Source of the DNA: Christensenella sp. UBA1224
Lineage (GTDB): Bacteria; Bacillota; Clostridia; Christensenellales; Aristaeellaceae
DNA length: 12,884 nucleotides
NCBI GenBank assembly: GCA_002309235.1
Contig: DBXA01000024.1
Span: 34,316-47,199, forward strand
Direction: 5' to 3'
The notes beneath the pieces are model-generated. The model saw only the letters and a list, made by a program, of their open reading frames with translations. It had not been told where the DNA came from and searched no databases. Below are positions 1-7,055 of the stretch, piece after piece (position 1 is the first letter of the stretch; every line of letters begins with the position of its first letter). Both the position numbers and the translations under genes were made by a program.

Positions 1-591
1 CCCCAGTGCGATACGATGTGGATGGACGACGGGAGCGGCAGATACGGCGATTCCGGCTTATCAATGTATTCCCGTGCACTCACTGCCCTGATACGGGAGT
101 TTATAGCGGATCACGCGCAGGTAATCGATCCCGGCAGGGTGTACCTTGGCGGGGATTCCAACGGCGGTTTTATGACGATGCGGCTCCTTATGGACGAGCC
201 GGGTCTTTTTGCCGCCGCGTTTCCCATCTGCGAGGCGATGCTGGACGCAAGGATCACGGATAAGGATATCAAGACGTTATCGCAGATACCCATCTGGTTC
301 ACGCACGCGAAGACAGACCCGGTGGTCGTTCCGGAAAAGTACGTGCTGCCGACTTACAGGCGGCTGATGGAGGCTGGCGCTAAGGACTGCCACTTTACTT
401 TCTGGGACAGGATACTGGATCTGCATCATGTCTTTCCGCAGAAGGACGGCGGTACATACGAATACTTTGGCCATTTTGCCTGGATCCCCGTATTCAACGA
501 TGACTGCAGGCTGGATTTTGACGGGCAGCCCGTACTGGCAGAAGGGAAACCGGTAAGCCTGATGGAATGGCTGGCATCCCGGAAAAAGTGA
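1..591 (+). CDS. Alpha/beta-hydrolase esterase/peptidase-like protein, 3' part (5' end outside window)
   Basis: The reading frame is open from base 1 and ends at TGA 589-591, so this is the C-terminal 196 codons of a gene that starts upstream. Counting from the first codon in the window, GGDSNGG (residues 50-56) is a nucleophile elbow with Ser53. Asp106 in THAKTDPVV sits where the catalytic acid is expected. His158 in YFGHFAWIPVF is a good candidate for the catalytic histidine, with HH further upstream as an alternative. This layout fits the serine-hydrolase group annotated as predicted peptidase or polyhydroxybutyrate-depolymerase-like esterase, which is often found in polysaccharide-use loci. 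The substrate cannot be told from this fragment; an acyl ester on a plant or host glycan is a guess from the neighbouring deacetylase and glycosidase. Any signal peptide would be outside the window. The next gene follows after 57 bases on the same strand. Confidence 0.85.
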   Translation, partial: PQCDTMWMDDGSGRYGDSGLSMYSRALTALIREFIADHAQVIDPGRVYLGGDSNGGFMTMRLLMDEPGLFAAAFPICEAMLDARITDKDIKTLSQIPIWFTHAKTDPVVVPEKYVLPTYRRLMEAGAKDCHFTFWDRILDLHHVFPQKDGGTYEYFGHFAWIPVFNDDCRLDFDGQPVLAEGKPVSLMEWLASRKK

Positions 592-648
592 TGATGTGAC
601 GCTCCCCGGTTTTTTACGGCATTTCTCTGTATGAAAGGAATGGTACGC

Positions 649-1452
649 ATGTTTACGTTTCTCATGATAGGCGCACACCCGGACGATATGGACCTGCGCT
701 GCGGCGGCCTGGCAACGCGCCTTAAGAGGAAGGGTCATAATGTCATCTTCCTCAGCATGACGAACGGCAACGCCGGTCACATGTCTATGGAAAAGGACGC
801 CCTGCGCGAAAGACGGCTTTTGGAAATGAGGGAAGCGGCCCTTCGCTACGGCGCCATACGCTATGAGACTTTTGACATTGATGACGGTTACCTTGCGGCG
901 GATATCCCGACGCGCGACCGCCTGATCCGATTTATCCGGAAAGAAACGCCGGATGTGATCATCACACACCGCACCTGTGATTACCACCCTGACCACAGGG
1001 CCTGCGGTCAACTGGTCTGCGACAGCTGCTATCTGGTGGGCGTCCCTATGGTCTGTCCGGATACACCTGCCATGCGGAAGCACCCTGCCATACTATCCTG
1101 TGAGGACCGTTTTTCAGTGCCTGTTCCCTTCCGGCCGGACGTCTGCGTACCCATCGACGACGCGATCGAAGCGAAGGTGCAAGGTGTGCTCTGCCATGTT
1201 TCACAGATGTATGAATGGCTGCCCTATGACGGCCACTGGCAGGACGTTCTCTCCGCTCCGGACAGGGAAAGTCAGACGGAGGCCCTTCGGGATAGGTTCC
1301 ATAAGCGCTTTTCCGCGACGGTAAAGCGTTTTCCGGATAGCTTTCCCCGAGGAACGGTGTACGGTGAGGCGTTTCAGAGGGATGAGTACGGAACGCCGCT
1401 TTCGGAGGAGCTGTATCGCGTGATGACAGCTGCAGCCGATGATCCTCTATAG
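649..1452 (+). CDS. PIG-L family N-acetyl deacetylase (LmbE-like)
   Basis: This is a zinc-dependent deacetylase of the PIG-L/LmbE family. Members remove acetyl groups from N-acetylglucosamine-type substrates, including GlcNAc-PI and bacillithiol or mycothiol precursors. From the ATG at 649 the protein has 267 residues. The family signature AHPDD is at residues 9-13, with His10 and Asp13 as zinc ligands and Asp12 the usual general base. A second motif HPDHR (residues 113-117) supplies a further histidine ligand. The fold starts at once with the Rossmann-like strand FTFLMIGAHPDD, so no signal peptide is seen and a cytoplasmic enzyme is expected. An in-frame ATG at 631 would add six residues, but AAAGGAA at 634-640 is a well-spaced ribosome site for 649, so 649 is preferred. 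The gene lies between a serine hydrolase and a decayed esterase, which suggests trimming of an acylated sugar. The exact substrate is unknown. Confidence 0.88.
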   Translation: MFTFLMIGAHPDDMDLRCGGLATRLKRKGHNVIFLSMTNGNAGHMSMEKDALRERRLLEMREAALRYGAIRYETFDIDDGYLAADIPTRDRLIRFIRKETPDVIITHRTCDYHPDHRACGQLVCDSCYLVGVPMVCPDTPAMRKHPAILSCEDRFSVPVPFRPDVCVPIDDAIEAKVQGVLCHVSQMYEWLPYDGHWQDVLSAPDRESQTEALRDRFHKRFSATVKRFPDSFPRGTVYGEAFQRDEYGTPLSEELYRVMTAAADDPL

Positions 1453-1534
1453 GATTTCAGGCAACATGCATTTTTTGTCTATAGGCATCAGGGACCAGCA
1501 TTGGGAAAACAGAGGGAACTGTTTCGCTTTTCAC

Positions 1535-1807
1535 AAAGGAGGATATGTATAGGATATACTGACCTGACTGGGAAGGAAACTGTCTCCTATAAGGATCCCT
1601 GGGTGTTGATCGATCAGTTGGTGGGTACCGGGGACGGTCCTCAAAATCTGAATGCGTGTGTGCGGAAGATGGATCTATGGATGTCAACCGAACGCAAAGG
1701 GAGCTGTTCCGGGAAAAGGTTTTGATATCACTTATTATGAGGGACCGGGCGGCCGTGAGTGGAGCTTCTGGGATCGTGAGATCAAAAAGATGTCGTACCG
1801 GATGCCC
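1535..1807 (+). pseudogene. Decayed C-terminal remnant of a tributyrin-esterase/esterase-D-like gene
   Basis: The 413 bases between the deacetylase and the glycosidase hold no intact gene but do hold esterase fragments in three frames. Frame 1 gives SYKDPWVLIDQL and PQNLNAC (from about 1585). Frame 3 gives CAEDGSMDVNRTQRELFREK (from 1659). Frame 2 gives FDITYYEGPGGREWSFWD (from 1721) followed by REIKKM. Read in order, these match the usual end of EstA-type esterases: ...P.LY.ACGTEDFLY..N..FR..., then YEEGPGGHEWDFWD..I..VLDWLPL. The normally catalytic His of GGHEW is Arg here. At least two frame changes are needed, one near the GTGTGTG run at about 1655-1661 and one near 1715-1722. A strong AAAGGAGG (1535-1542) has no usable start behind it: the ATG at 1545 is too close and gives only five codons. 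It may be the lost gene's ribosome site. The family match is from memory of the motif. Confidence 0.72.
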
Positions 1808-1871
1808 GCTGACAGTGCTTTCCACGGTGCCGCAGCGGTAATGCAAACGTCTGAAAAATGGGGGAATGATC

Positions 1872-3428
1872 ATGTTTCAAGTCAATGGAAAACCGTTTCT
1901 GATGCTGGCGGGGGAGGTTCACAATTCCAACTCTTCCTCACTGGAGGCGATGGAGCCTGTCTGGGCAAAGGCGGAAGAGCTGGATCTTAACTCCGTTTTG
2001 CTGCCCGTGACCTGGGAGTTGATCGAGCCGGAAGAAGGCCGCTTCGATTTTGAATTGGTGGACGGGCTGATCACGCAAGCCCGGAAGCGCAATTTAAAGC
2101 TTGCCTTTCTGTGGTTCGGTACTTGGAAGAATGCCCAGTGCATGTATGCTCCGGAGTGGGTGAAGACCGACCTGGACCGATTTTGGCGGGCTGAAGTGGC
2201 AAAAGGGCAGCATAAGAAAACACTGGAGTCCTTTCACGGCATGCAGTATACGACCCTTTCCGCTTTTTGCGGGGAGACATGCAAGGCTGACAGCAGGGCT
2301 TTTGCTGCTTTGATGAGACACCTTAAGGTATTTGACGGTCAGGCACGTACTGTGGTCTATGTCCAGGTGGAAAATGAATCCGGCCTGCAGGGAGCCGCCA
2401 GAGAACACTCTGATCTGGCGGATGAGCTGTTTGCCGCTGAGGTGCCCCAGGACCTGGCAGACCATATGAAGGCCCATTCTTCCACAATGCGGGAGGATGT
2501 GAGAGCTGCGGTGGAAAACGGCGCTGTCTCCGGCAGTTGGGCAGAGGTGTTTGGTCCCCTTGCGGAGGAGATATTCCAGTGCTATTATGTGGCCAGGTAC
2601 ATAGATGCTGTCGCTGCAGCGGGCAAGGCGGAATATGATATCCCCCTGGCGGTAAATGCCTGGCTGGAGCAGGGTGAGCCCGGAAACTATCCCAGCGGGG
2701 GCCCTGTGGGGAAGCTGTTGGAGCTGTGGCAGTTTGCTGCGCCTCATATCGATGTGATCTGCCCGGATATCTATGTACGGGATTACTGCCGCGTATGTGA
2801 GGAATACCACCGTAATGGCAATCCCCTGCTGATCCCGGAGACCGGTATCCACAGCCACGCCGGTCCACGGCTGGTATACACAGTGGGACATCACCATGCC
2901 TGGGGCTTTTCTCCCTTCGGCTTTGAAGAGATGGGGGAACCGATCGACGCTGCCATTGGTATTCTCTTCGGTATGGATACCGGCGATCCTCTTCTAAGCA
3001 CGCCGCAGAGTGTACAGGAGTACGCCTGGTATAACAGGACGCTGCGGGATCTGACACCTATGCTTGTGCAATGCTATGGCACAAGGCGCTTGCAGGCTGT
3101 CATCAGCGAACAGGCAGAGCGCACCATGGTGTTTGACGGCTACAGCATCGCTGCCAGCATGGATCACCCGATGGTTAGGCGGAAGGATGGGGTATGTCTC
3201 GCATTGCAGGCTTCGGATAACGAGTTTTACCTCATTGCCAATGGCTGTGCCCTGGCTTTTGCTTCTGCAGATCCGGGAAAGCCCCATGTGGACATTCTGG
3301 CCTTGGAGGATGGATCGTTTGTGAATGGAGAGTGGAAGATGCTCCACCGGCTAAACGGAGATGAAGCCCAAATAATGAATTACGGCAAACCGACCTTGCT
3401 GCGGGTAAAACTGTTTGCTTACAGGTAA
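1872..3428 (+). CDS. GH35-type beta-galactosidase-like glycoside hydrolase (DUF5597 type)
   Basis: This is a retaining glycosidase of the GH35/GH42-like clan, 518 residues from ATG 1872. The N-terminus (FQVNGKPFLMLAGEVHNSN) is typical of bacterial GH35 beta-galactosidases with a C-terminal DUF5597 domain. A (beta/alpha)8 barrel follows. Asn168-Glu169 in VQVENESG is the expected acid/base, and Glu323 in LIPETGIH is the likely nucleophile. The last 140 or so residues (from about 375) form a beta-rich region matching the DUF5597 position. No signal peptide is seen, so it probably acts in the cytoplasm on imported oligosaccharides, most likely beta-galactosides. An ATG at 1866 would add two residues, but GGGGGA at about 1860-1865 is better placed for 1872. 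VanZ follows 41 bases after the stop. The glycosidase class is confident; substrate specificity is not. Confidence 0.88.
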   Translation: MFQVNGKPFLMLAGEVHNSNSSSLEAMEPVWAKAEELDLNSVLLPVTWELIEPEEGRFDFELVDGLITQARKRNLKLAFLWFGTWKNAQCMYAPEWVKTDLDRFWRAEVAKGQHKKTLESFHGMQYTTLSAFCGETCKADSRAFAALMRHLKVFDGQARTVVYVQVENESGLQGAAREHSDLADELFAAEVPQDLADHMKAHSSTMREDVRAAVENGAVSGSWAEVFGPLAEEIFQCYYVARYIDAVAAAGKAEYDIPLAVNAWLEQGEPGNYPSGGPVGKLLELWQFAAPHIDVICPDIYVRDYCRVCEEYHRNGNPLLIPETGIHSHAGPRLVYTVGHHHAWGFSPFGFEEMGEPIDAAIGILFGMDTGDPLLSTPQSVQEYAWYNRTLRDLTPMLVQCYGTRRLQAVISEQAERTMVFDGYSIAASMDHPMVRRKDGVCLALQASDNEFYLIANGCALAFASADPGKPHVDILALEDGSFVNGEWKMLHRLNGDEAQIMNYGKPTLLRVKLFAYR

Positions 3429-3469
3429 TTGGACTTTGAAAGAAGATTTGTTGAAACGAAGTGAAATGT

Positions 3470-4033
3470 ATGATCAAGGATTTGTCGGCACGGCTGCATC
3501 TGATCCCACGGGGCCTGATGGTCTCGGCTGTTTTTCTGGCAGCCTTTCTGTTCTGGCGGGAAAACAGGGGCCGTTCAGCCAAAAAACTATGGGATCTCAT
3601 AAAAAACGAAACATGGGTGGCTCTGTTCCTGATCTATTCGGCGTTACTGTTTACCGGAACTATTCTTGCAAGGCAATATGCAAAGCATGCCGGGAGCGTT
3701 GTAGGTGTATTCGGATTGCTGAGCAGCGGGGGAAAACTCAACAGTGATGGTGTTGAGAATCTTCTGATGTTCATACCGTATACCTTTTTGTGGCTAATGG
3801 CATTTCGGCCTGTGAAACCGGTATTGAAATGCCTGCTGCTGTCCTTTGGTACTACTTTATTCATTGAAACATCACAATTGCTGTTTTCTCTGGGAGAGTT
3901 TTCGCTTGCGGACATTGCTCACAATATACTCGGAGGTATGCTCGGCTGCGGCATATGGTATGGGATCAGAGTGATGAGAGATAAAAAGCTGATCATCCGA
4001 CTGTGGAAACGTTTCAGGCATATACAGGATTGA
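3470..4033 (+). CDS. VanZ-like family membrane protein
   Basis: This is a small multi-spanning membrane protein of the VanZ-like family. VanZ itself gives low-level teicoplanin resistance by an unclear mechanism, but most family members have no known role. From ATG 3470 it has 187 residues. Hydrophobic stretches lie near residues 10-27, 47-64, 97-113, 121-140 and 150-167. The family core is visible as ENLLMFIPYTFLW, then ETSQLLF and LADIAHNILGGMLGC. These hold the conserved Asn/Pro of the first core helix and the E..Q and D..N signatures. A GTG at 3461 is an alternative start; GAAGTGA (3458-3464), five bases before the ATG, favours 3470. The C-terminus (KKLIIRLWKRFRHIQD) is basic and probably cytoplasmic. 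It lies between the glycosidase and an ABC exporter. Nothing nearby argues for glycopeptide resistance. Confidence 0.85.
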   Translation: MIKDLSARLHLIPRGLMVSAVFLAAFLFWRENRGRSAKKLWDLIKNETWVALFLIYSALLFTGTILARQYAKHAGSVVGVFGLLSSGGKLNSDGVENLLMFIPYTFLWLMAFRPVKPVLKCLLLSFGTTLFIETSQLLFSLGEFSLADIAHNILGGMLGCGIWYGIRVMRDKKLIIRLWKRFRHIQD

Positions 4034-4109
4034 GAGTCCGGTAATTCTTTTCAACAGGTCCGGAGACTTATTTAAACTGCGCTCACTTGAGCAGAAAAGA
4101 AATGTGATC

Positions 4110-5792
4110 ATGAAGGGTAATATTGGTAAGATCAAAGACATATTCAAAAGCCATTCTCTTCGGGTGATATACCGCTGGAGCAAGCCTGTGCATTGGGCTA
4201 TTGCGGCTGTCAGCCTGATAAGTATGACGGCTTCGCTCGTTTCTCTTGGAATAACGCTGGTGACGAAGAGCCTGGTTGACGGTGCAATGGGTTCCGACGG
4301 CAGTGCATTATGGAAATACGGTATACTGCTCGTGGCGCTGATGGCTTTCAACAGGGGCATGGCCATACTCTCCTCAACTATGCGGATCCGCACGTCGGCA
4401 AAGCTCCAGAAACACATGCAGGGCATGGTGACAGAGGCGATACTCGGAAAAGAATACGCGTCTCTCAAAGGTTATCACAGCGGGGAGCTGGTTAACCGCG
4501 TGTTCTCGGATGTATCGGTGGTAAAGAGCGGTGTGTTGAATATGCTGCCGTCGGTATTGCAGATGTCGGTAAGCTTTATCGGCGCAGCTGTGATACTGAT
4601 CAGCATGGATTGGCGGTTTGTACCCGTCCTTATCGCTGCCGGTGCTTTGGGATCAGGACTTATGATCGCCTTCCGGGAGCCGATGAAACGGCGGCATAAG
4701 CGCATGCAGGAGGCAGAGGACGCTTTGCATGCCTCAACACAGGAGACGCTGGAGAACATCCGCGTGGTGAAGGCAAGCGTGAGTGAAGAAAGGGCGACCG
4801 CTGTTATGGAAGAGCGGCGGGAGCACCTTTCGGAAGAGCAAGTTCGAAATGGCAGGCTTTCCATACTGATGAACCAGGGGATGGGAAGTATGTTCGATAT
4901 CTCCTGGCTGATCTGCCAGCTGTGGGGCTGCTTTAAGATCTTTCAGGGCACTTTTACATACGGTTCTCTTGCGGCTATGATACAGTTGGTTGGACGCATT
5001 CAGTCTCCTATTGCAAGTGCCGTGAATCTGATAAGCCAGGCATACGGTGTGGTAGCATCGTCCGAACGGCTGCAGGAGGTCATAGGTCTGCCTGATGAGG
5101 AGCAAGGGACGGAGCTCAGGAGCTTTGATTCAATTGAGCTTAAGAATGTTGATTTCCATTATGATGATGGAGCCGATGACGTTTTGACAGATGTGAATAT
5201 GGTGATCCGCAATGGGGATTTTGCTGCGCTCACAGGCATCTCGGGCGGCGGCAAGACGAGCTTGTTTCAGCTTCTTCTTGGTATCTATAAACCAAAAGGC
5301 GGTCAGGTACTCTTTCACAAGGACGATAGATCCGTTCCTGCCTGCAGAGGAACGAGAAGCCTTTTTGCCTATGTGCCGCAAGGCAACACGCTCATGTCCG
5401 GGACGCTGAGGGATAATCTGACCATGTTTACGGACCGTGCATCGGATGAGGAGATACAAAAGGCAGTGCGGGCAGCATGTCTTGCAGATATCGTGGAAGA
5501 GGTCGGCATGGAAACGAAACTGGGCGAGCGCGGGATAGGCCTGTCCGAAGGGCAGGCACAGCGGGTTGCTATCGCCAGAGCATTGCTCTCCGATGCGCCG
5601 ATACTTCTCCTGGATGAATCCACAAGTGCACTTGATGAGGAAACAGAGGCAAAGGTGCTTGAAAATATAGGCGCCATGCGGGATAAGACAGTGCTCATCG
5701 TGACACATAGGAGAGCTGCTCTTGCCATATGCGATTATACACTGCATATCGCTGGAGGCCGCGTGACACGGCTGGAAGGGGCAAAGGCATGA
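4110..5792 (+). CDS. ABC exporter half-transporter (fused permease and ATPase)
   Basis: This is a type-1 (MsbA/LmrA-like) ABC exporter with membrane and ATPase domains in one 560-residue chain that should work as a dimer. Residues 1-320 carry the transmembrane domain: hydrophobic spans near 27-50, 68-85, 145-185 and 255-300, and coupling region ETLENIRVVKAS. The nucleotide-binding domain has Walker A GISGGGKT (Lys382), a Q-loop in YVPQGNTL, the signature LSEGQ (478-482, Glu replacing the usual Gly), Walker B ILLLDES (Asp502, Glu503), the D-loop SALD and the H-loop His533. There is no C39 peptidase domain, so it does not process a leader peptide. GTG 4104 is an alternative start; the ribosome site is weak (AAAAGAAA) for either. 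Its stop overlaps the start of the phosphatase gene. The substrate is unknown: a lipid, peptide or drug are all possible. Confidence 0.88.
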   Translation: MKGNIGKIKDIFKSHSLRVIYRWSKPVHWAIAAVSLISMTASLVSLGITLVTKSLVDGAMGSDGSALWKYGILLVALMAFNRGMAILSSTMRIRTSAKLQKHMQGMVTEAILGKEYASLKGYHSGELVNRVFSDVSVVKSGVLNMLPSVLQMSVSFIGAAVILISMDWRFVPVLIAAGALGSGLMIAFREPMKRRHKRMQEAEDALHASTQETLENIRVVKASVSEERATAVMEERREHLSEEQVRNGRLSILMNQGMGSMFDISWLICQLWGCFKIFQGTFTYGSLAAMIQLVGRIQSPIASAVNLISQAYGVVASSERLQEVIGLPDEEQGTELRSFDSIELKNVDFHYDDGADDVLTDVNMVIRNGDFAALTGISGGGKTSLFQLLLGIYKPKGGQVLFHKDDRSVPACRGTRSLFAYVPQGNTLMSGTLRDNLTMFTDRASDEEIQKAVRAACLADIVEEVGMETKLGERGIGLSEGQAQRVAIARALLSDAPILLLDESTSALDEETEAKVLENIGAMRDKTVLIVTHRRAALAICDYTLHIAGGRVTRLEGAKA

Positions 5793-6475
5793 GAACGGTC
5801 ATCATAGGGGATGTTCACGGCTGCGATAAAGCGCTTTGTGCACTTCTTGAAAAAACGAAAGCACTGGAAGCGGATAGACTGATATTGCTCGGTGATCTGT
5901 TCGATAGAGGCCCGGAATCATGGGAAGTATTCAGGACTGTTCGTGCTCTTGCCGCGCGGCTGGGTGATCGGTTTACCCTTCTTAAGGGTAATCACGAGGA
6001 TTATCTGCTTGCGCCGAAGCTATCTCTCTTTCAGAGAATGATATGGGATAGGGTCGGAAGAGGCACGACGGATAAAAGCTTTAAGGCTCATGGAGAGAAG
6101 ATGGAGGATACTGCAGCCTGGCTGAGAGAGAACTGCAAGCTGTTTTACCGGGATGAGGAGATACAGTGCGTACACGCAGGTCTTCTTATGGATCCGATCG
6201 AGGTGAATGATACGGATACGCTGCTGCATGATCATGATATCGTGCTGCGTAATGTATACAAAGGCCGTTTGACTATAGTCGGCCATATCGCGCTCAAAGA
6301 GCCGACTTATTTCGCCGGGGATGGCGAGACGAAGGAGACGCTGCCGTGTGGAGAATGGCATGTTCTTCCGGAAACGGGCATTATATGTATAGATACGGGC
6401 TGCGGAAAAGGCGGAGCACTGACGGGAATGATCGTACAAGACGGCAGATACAGGATGGAGAATGTGAACGAGTGA
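5789..6475 (+). CDS. PPP-type metallophosphatase (PrpE/lambda-phosphatase-like)
   Basis: This is a two-metal phosphoesterase of the bacterial PPP group, which includes lambda phosphatase, PrpA/PrpB and the Ap4A hydrolase PrpE. It has 228 residues, the usual size for the group. All motifs are present in order: GDVHG (7-11), GDLFDRG (35-41), GNHED (67-71), HAGL (His129) and VGH (His166). These supply the metal ligands Asp8, His10, Asp36, Asn68, His129 and probably His166, with His69 as general acid. There is no signal peptide, so it is cytoplasmic. The substrate may be a Ser/Thr/Tyr phosphoprotein or a dinucleoside polyphosphate; sequence alone does not decide. The ATG at 5789 overlaps the TGA of the ABC exporter (ATGA), so it is probably translated by coupling and works with that transporter. 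An upstream in-frame ATG at 5729 lies inside the ABC gene and would add 20 non-family residues, so it is rejected. Confidence 0.9.
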   Translation: MRTVIIGDVHGCDKALCALLEKTKALEADRLILLGDLFDRGPESWEVFRTVRALAARLGDRFTLLKGNHEDYLLAPKLSLFQRMIWDRVGRGTTDKSFKAHGEKMEDTAAWLRENCKLFYRDEEIQCVHAGLLMDPIEVNDTDTLLHDHDIVLRNVYKGRLTIVGHIALKEPTYFAGDGETKETLPCGEWHVLPETGIICIDTGCGKGGALTGMIVQDGRYRMENVNE

Positions 6476-6485
6476 CCAAACATAA

Positions 6486-6533
6486 TTTGGGATCGGTCCT
6501 GAGAACCCCGGCAGTTTTCAGACCGATCCCAAA
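6486..6533. terminator. Long hairpin between convergent operons, probable bidirectional terminator
   Basis: TTTGGGATCGGTC (6486-6498) pairs perfectly with GACCGATCCCAAA (6521-6533). The stem continues past one bulged C (6499) as TGAGAA (6500-6505) with TTTTCA (6515-6520), which includes one G-U pair. The loop is 6506-6514. It starts 10 bases after the phosphatase stop and lies 59 bases past the stop of the leftward anti-sigma gene. It can therefore serve both operons. The U-tract is poor on either side, so efficiency is uncertain; the stem itself carries terminal A/T pairs. Confidence 0.7.
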
Positions 6534-6592
6534 CTTCTATAGAGGATCATATGCTACTAACTTGTCTTCCTGGCAGCAGACGACCGATACTG

Positions 6593-7000
6593 TCATAGGT
6601 TCTTCCTGATATACAGCACATTCTGACCGTCTCGGTAAACATAGGATATAGCATCCATGCTCTTTTTGACGATATAGATCCCCAGCCCGCCAATCTGCCT
6701 CTCTTCTGCGGATAAAGTCACATCGGGATCGGCTTTGGCTAATGGATCGTATGGGACTCCGTGATCAATGAAGGTGATCGTTACAGAAAGAGGTTCCTGC
6801 TCTGCTTCCAGCTGAACCGTGACGGGACCGGTCTCGGGAGCGTAGGCATAGCTCGCGATGTTGATGAACAGTTCTTCAACAGCAACATCAAGCTGCATTT
6901 GCGTTTTCATAGGGCAGTCGAGGCTCTCCAGATACTCATCTACAAAAGCAAGTACCCTTTCGAGATTTCCCTTTATGGCTTGGATGGTCAGCTCTTTCAT
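6593..7000 (-). CDS. RsbW-like anti-sigma factor / serine-protein kinase (HATPase_c_2)
   Basis: This 135-residue protein is a single GHKL ATPase domain of the RsbW/SpoIIAB kind. Such proteins phosphorylate an STAS-domain antagonist and in many cases hold a sigma factor. The ATP-site motifs are clear: N-box AVEELFINIASYAY, G1 box DHGVPYDP and G2 box GGLGIYIV. Start MKELTIQA at 7000 is supported by AAGGGA six bases upstream. Longer in-frame starts would run into the transporter gene. It is the last gene of the leftward export operon, 55 bases after the second ABC transporter, with no promoter seen between. RsbW-like ATPases, STAS proteins and PP2C phosphatases recur in clostridial NHLP loci as far as I recall. 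Here neither the STAS partner nor the phosphatase is in the window. Whether it controls a sigma factor or another target is unknown. Confidence 0.86.
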   Translation of the reverse strand: MKELTIQAIKGNLERVLAFVDEYLESLDCPMKTQMQLDVAVEELFINIASYAYAPETGPVTVQLEAEQEPLSVTITFIDHGVPYDPLAKADPDVTLSAEERQIGGLGIYIVKKSMDAISYVYRDGQNVLYIRKNL

Positions 7001-7055
7001 GCTGTTTCCCTTCTTTGCTGCAGTCTGGAGAGATCGCCGGTGGTATTGACAGGCC

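Noticed and set aside
277..1083. Long open frame on the - strand (268 codons) across the hydrolase and deacetylase genes
   Set aside because: It has no family motifs and no ribosome site. It lies opposite two well-supported genes and is the shadow of their codon bias.
1545..1562. Five-codon frame after AAAGGAGG, considered as a leader peptide
   Set aside because: The gap from ribosome site to ATG is only two bases and no attenuator follows. A decayed gene explains it better.
1510..1711. Near-repeat CAGAGGGAACTGTTTCG (1510-1526) and CAAAGGGAGCTGTTCCG (1695-1711), both reading QRELFR in one frame
   Set aside because: 14 of 17 bases match, but the flanks do not align. It could be a relic of a tandem duplication of the esterase or chance, and it is too short to decide.
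2094..3057. Two long - strand open frames opposite the glycosidase
   Set aside because: They are rich in Pro, Ser, Arg and Cys with no recognisable domain. The + strand gene has intact catalytic motifs.
3470..4033. VanZ-like gene as a glycopeptide-resistance determinant
   Set aside because: No vanHAX, vanY or VanRS-type genes are present. Family membership alone does not imply resistance.
4031..4103. Possible promoter upstream of the ABC exporter
   Set aside because: No pair of hexamers near consensus with 16-18 base spacing is found. The gap of about 75 bases after VanZ fits one transcript.
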